From: Brumimicrobium sp964346075
GTDB taxonomy: Bacteria; Bacteroidota; Bacteroidia; Flavobacteriales_D; Crocinitomicaceae
DNA length: 34,259 bases
NCBI GenBank assembly: GCA_964346075.1
Contig: CAYFTH010000021.1
Location: forward strand, 1-34,259
Reading direction: 5' to 3'
Shown: one piece after another, positions 32,252 to 34,259 of the stretch
Numbering within the stretch: position 1 is the first letter of the stretch
Layout of the letters: each line of letters opens with the position of its first letter
Made by a program: the position numbers and the translations under genes
Notes under the pieces: model-generated
Databases searched by the model: none
The model's input: the letters and a program-made list of their open reading frames with translations, nothing else
What the model was told of the DNA's origin: nothing

Positions 32252-32671
32252 ATGTATTTTTCTAAGTACTTTATGATGACTGTCCTTTTATTGAGTTCCT
32301 TTTGGAGCATAAGCCAGTTGACCATTCAAGTTAATGGAGTGACAGAAACAAAAGGACAATTGATGGTAGCATTATATGAGAAATCGGACCATTTTCCCGA
32401 ATACGGTATGGCAGCTCTGAATCGTGTAGTCGAAGTTGAGAATCTACCTCCAAGCATCCAGATTTCTCAATTGGTTCCGGGAAGAAGTTATGCAGTAGCA
32501 GTCTATCACGACAAAAACTCAAATAATATCTTGGACAAGAATATATTGGGTATGCCAGTTGAATATTACGGTTTTTCACGTGATGCGCGTGCCACCTTCG
32601 GACCACCCGCATTTGAATCAGCAGCTTTTGTTTATCACCATCAACAAAGAATCACTCTCGTTGTAAAATGA
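32252..32671 (+). CDS. Secreted DUF2141 domain protein
   Basis: 139 residues with a signal peptide (about 1-22, hydrophobic MTVLLLSSFWSISQ). The mature part is one beta-rich DUF2141 domain: KGQLMVALYEKSDHF, an AVAVYHDKNSNNILDKN block, GMPVEYYGFSRDARATFGPP and a closing beta strand. The D-x-N-x-N-x-x-L-D loop is the usual family centre and may bind calcium. DUF2141 proteins are widespread in Bacteroidota and have no fixed role. An ATG at 32273 is a possible shorter start, but the longer form keeps a lysine before the hydrophobic core. Confidence 0.85.
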   Translation: MYFSKYFMMTVLLLSSFWSISQLTIQVNGVTETKGQLMVALYEKSDHFPEYGMAALNRVVEVENLPPSIQISQLVPGRSYAVAVYHDKNSNNILDKNILGMPVEYYGFSRDARATFGPPAFESAAFVYHHQQRITLVVK

Positions 32672-32715
32672 TGTGTACTTATCTCCTCAAAAATAAGTCC
32701 TGGTTTGGTACACAT
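32671..32715. repeat. Nested inverted repeat in the convergent spacer
   Basis: ATGTGTAC (32671-32678) and GTACACAT (32708-32715) enclose a second pair, ACTTAT (32677-32682) and ATAAGT (32693-32698). The RNA could fold into a bulged hairpin right after the DUF2141 stop. There is no T-run, so it is not a canonical terminator. The rest of the spacer to 32773 shows nothing else. Confidence 0.4.
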
Positions 32716-32773
32716 TAATTTACTTCAATCTTGCAGCACCGATCCAACATGAAAATGAGAACGCAGATTTATA

Positions 32774-34039
32774 TTACGCCCCTGTATTCGTTGTAAAAAC
32801 TTTTCCGTTTAAAATAGTCGATGCTACGTTGTTTTCTCCAAAAGAATATGGAATGCGAGCGAGGTCATCCATGCGTTTGGTGATGATGAGGTTGGCTTTT
32901 TTACCGATGCTGATTGAGCCGTGCGTATCGCCTAACCCCATCGCATCTGCCGTATTGATAGTAATCGCATTCAACGTTTCAACCGGTGTCATTTTCATCT
33001 TTGTGCATGCCAATGACGTCAAGAGCTGCATATTTCCTGACGGAGCCGAACCAGGGTTGAAATCGGAAGCCAGCGCAACTGGCAGATCATGCTCCATCAT
33101 TTTACGCGCTTTTCCATAAGGAATCGAAAGAAAGAAAGAACAACCAGGTAATAACGTAGGAATGCATGTTGAACCTTTTAAAGCGCTGATATCGGCATCG
33201 TCCATTTCTTCCAGGTGATCCACAGAACGAGCACCTCTTTCAACGGCTGCTTTCACACCTCCCATTACAGAAAATTGATTGACGTGAACTTTTGGTGTGA
33301 GTCCGTATTTTGCACCAGCATCCAGGATTTCATTCATTTCATCGAGTGTAAAGTAGTTGCGTTCACAGAAACAATCAATGTAATCAGCTAAACCCTCCTC
33401 GTGGATTTTTGGTAGCATTTCGTTGATCATCAAATCGATGTATCCGCGACGATTGTTTTTGTATTCTTTTGGGATGGCGTGCGCTCCCAGGAATGTGGCT
33501 TTAATCGTCATTGGTGACGTTTCTTTTAAACGTTTAACAACGCGTAACATTTTTAATTCGGCTTCAGTCGTAAGGCCATATCCTGATTTTATCTCGATGG
33601 CACCAGTTCCGTAATTAGCAAGATTATGGATGCGTTCAAGCGCGTCTTCGAACAATTCATCTTCACTCATGGATCGCAAGCGCGCAGCAGAGTTCAAAAT
33701 CCCACCCCCTTTCAGTGCAATTTCTTCGTAGGTCATTCCTTTAATCCGGTCTTCAAATTCACCTTCTCTGGTGGCGGCAAAGACGGCATGCGTATGAGAA
33801 TCACAAAATGCAGGTAATACGAACTTCCCTTCCGCATCGATCACATCGAGGTCTCTCCAATCGGTAATTCCACCCCAGTCCTCCATACTTCCATAGGCCA
33901 CAATTGTATCATTTTCAATGGCCAGAAAAGCATTGTCCAGCATATCGCCTTTTTGCATGGCGCTTCCTGCTTTCGCGCACGTGAGTTCATCATTTACCTG
34001 GAAAAGTCCTTTTATGTTTTTGATCAAGATCTTGCTCAT
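32774..34039 (-). CDS. hutI: Imidazolonepropionase
   Basis: 421 residues from the ATG at 34039 (MSKILIKNIK). The open frame extends 15 codons further upstream, but the family N-terminus and a consensus promoter between 34060 and 34090 favour the later start. An amidohydrolase-type TIM barrel with the metal-binding PAFCDSHTHAVFA (HxH at 82-84) and later HVNQF, LEEMDDADI and LASDFNPGS. It hydrolyses 4-imidazolone-5-propionate to formiminoglutamate, the third step of histidine breakdown. Other hut genes are not in this window. Convergent with the DUF2141 gene. Confidence 0.94.
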   Translation of the reverse strand: MSKILIKNIKGLFQVNDELTCAKAGSAMQKGDMLDNAFLAIENDTIVAYGSMEDWGGITDWRDLDVIDAEGKFVLPAFCDSHTHAVFAATREGEFEDRIKGMTYEEIALKGGGILNSAARLRSMSEDELFEDALERIHNLANYGTGAIEIKSGYGLTTEAELKMLRVVKRLKETSPMTIKATFLGAHAIPKEYKNNRRGYIDLMINEMLPKIHEEGLADYIDCFCERNYFTLDEMNEILDAGAKYGLTPKVHVNQFSVMGGVKAAVERGARSVDHLEEMDDADISALKGSTCIPTLLPGCSFFLSIPYGKARKMMEHDLPVALASDFNPGSAPSGNMQLLTSLACTKMKMTPVETLNAITINTADAMGLGDTHGSISIGKKANLIITKRMDDLARIPYSFGENNVASTILNGKVFTTNTGA

Positions 34040-34059
34040 GAATGTTTTTTTTAGAATTT

Positions 34060-34090
34060 CAAAATTAATTGAAACGGAAGGCAATCCAAA
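34060..34090 (-). promoter_or_regulatory. Promoter of hutI (TTTG-N19-TAATTTTG)
   Basis: On the minus strand TTTG (34087-34090), 19 bases, then TAATTTTG (34060-34067): both halves fit the Bacteroidota sigma-ABfr consensus at the textbook spacing, 20 bases before the ATG. The remaining 34091-34259 contains no gene I can support; an ATG at 34240 runs off the window after six codons. Confidence 0.65.
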
Positions 34091-34259
34091 TTAATTATGC
34101 GATTAAAGCAAATGGAAAACTTAAGTATGTGCGAGCACTTTTGCGAAACACAGTTTTTAAGAACGTTTGTCCTGAATTGGTAAACACTCATTGTGTGCTT
34201 TGCTGTTCAAATGTTAATTTTCTGCAAGAACAAGTCAAAATGTTAAAATCCCACCTTTT

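Noticed and set aside
1..34259. CRISPR array, tRNA or rRNA genes, prophage or defence island
   Set aside because: Reading through the window I found no spaced direct repeats, cloverleaf-like gene, transposase, integrase or clustered defence genes.

Overview
The window looks like a chromosomal fragment of a Bacteroidota bacterium, probably of the Flavobacteriales. Four things point there: three secreted proteins end in type IX secretion (T9SS) C-terminal sorting domains; there is a GldA-type ABC ATPase; more than a dozen genes have the Bacteroidota promoter element TANNTTTG just upstream; and families frequent in this phylum recur (DUF1573, DUF2141, Rieske-like lipoprotein). The sequence is a draft or metagenome assembly, with a 100-N gap at 9420-9519.

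Layout: 1-401, 5' part of uppP (minus). 644-5478, a DoxX-like membrane protein, then three T9SS cargo proteins: a purple-acid-phosphatase-like metallophosphoesterase, a DNRLRE-like beta-sandwich protein and a PhoD-type phosphatase. 5485-6292, a two-gene membrane protein/lipoprotein operon (minus). 6419-9616, a MATE exporter and a Kef-type cation/proton antiporter whose 3' end is split by the N gap. 9617-10271, a patch of gene debris: a broken second gldA tail, a piece of a second antiporter RCK domain and a small unidentified C-terminal remnant. 10272-15403 (minus), gldA, a DUF1573 protein, a lipoprotein, peptide deformylase and a patatin/beta-barrel protein. 15471-17494, a TRIC/UPF0126 membrane protein and an RlmL-type rRNA methyltransferase. 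17558-20918 (minus), a conserved uncharacterised protein, then a di-heme peroxidase/MbnP-like pair. 21082-25072, an AddA-like helicase-nuclease and TerC. 25082-26902, an SGNH hydrolase, a Rieske-like lipoprotein and an extremely basic small lipoprotein. 26919-32671, a glycosyltransferase, trmB with an alkyltransferase-like protein, an SDR, the yicC-gmk-nadD operon and a DUF2141 protein. 32774-34039 (minus), hutI.

Much of the window is housekeeping (def, trmB, gmk, nadD, rlmL, yicC, uppP). The accessory interest lies in the secreted phosphatase cluster (probable phosphate scavenging), the MbnP/MbnH-like pair (post-translational tryptophan oxidation and copper binding in characterised homologues), the alkyltransferase-like DNA-damage sensor with PAHR in place of PCHR, and the antiporter/gldA duplication scar next to the assembly gap. 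I found no CRISPR array, tRNA, rRNA, insertion sequence, prophage or defence island. No single locus is convincingly a wholly new system; the MbnP/MbnH-like pair and the debris patch most merit follow-up.
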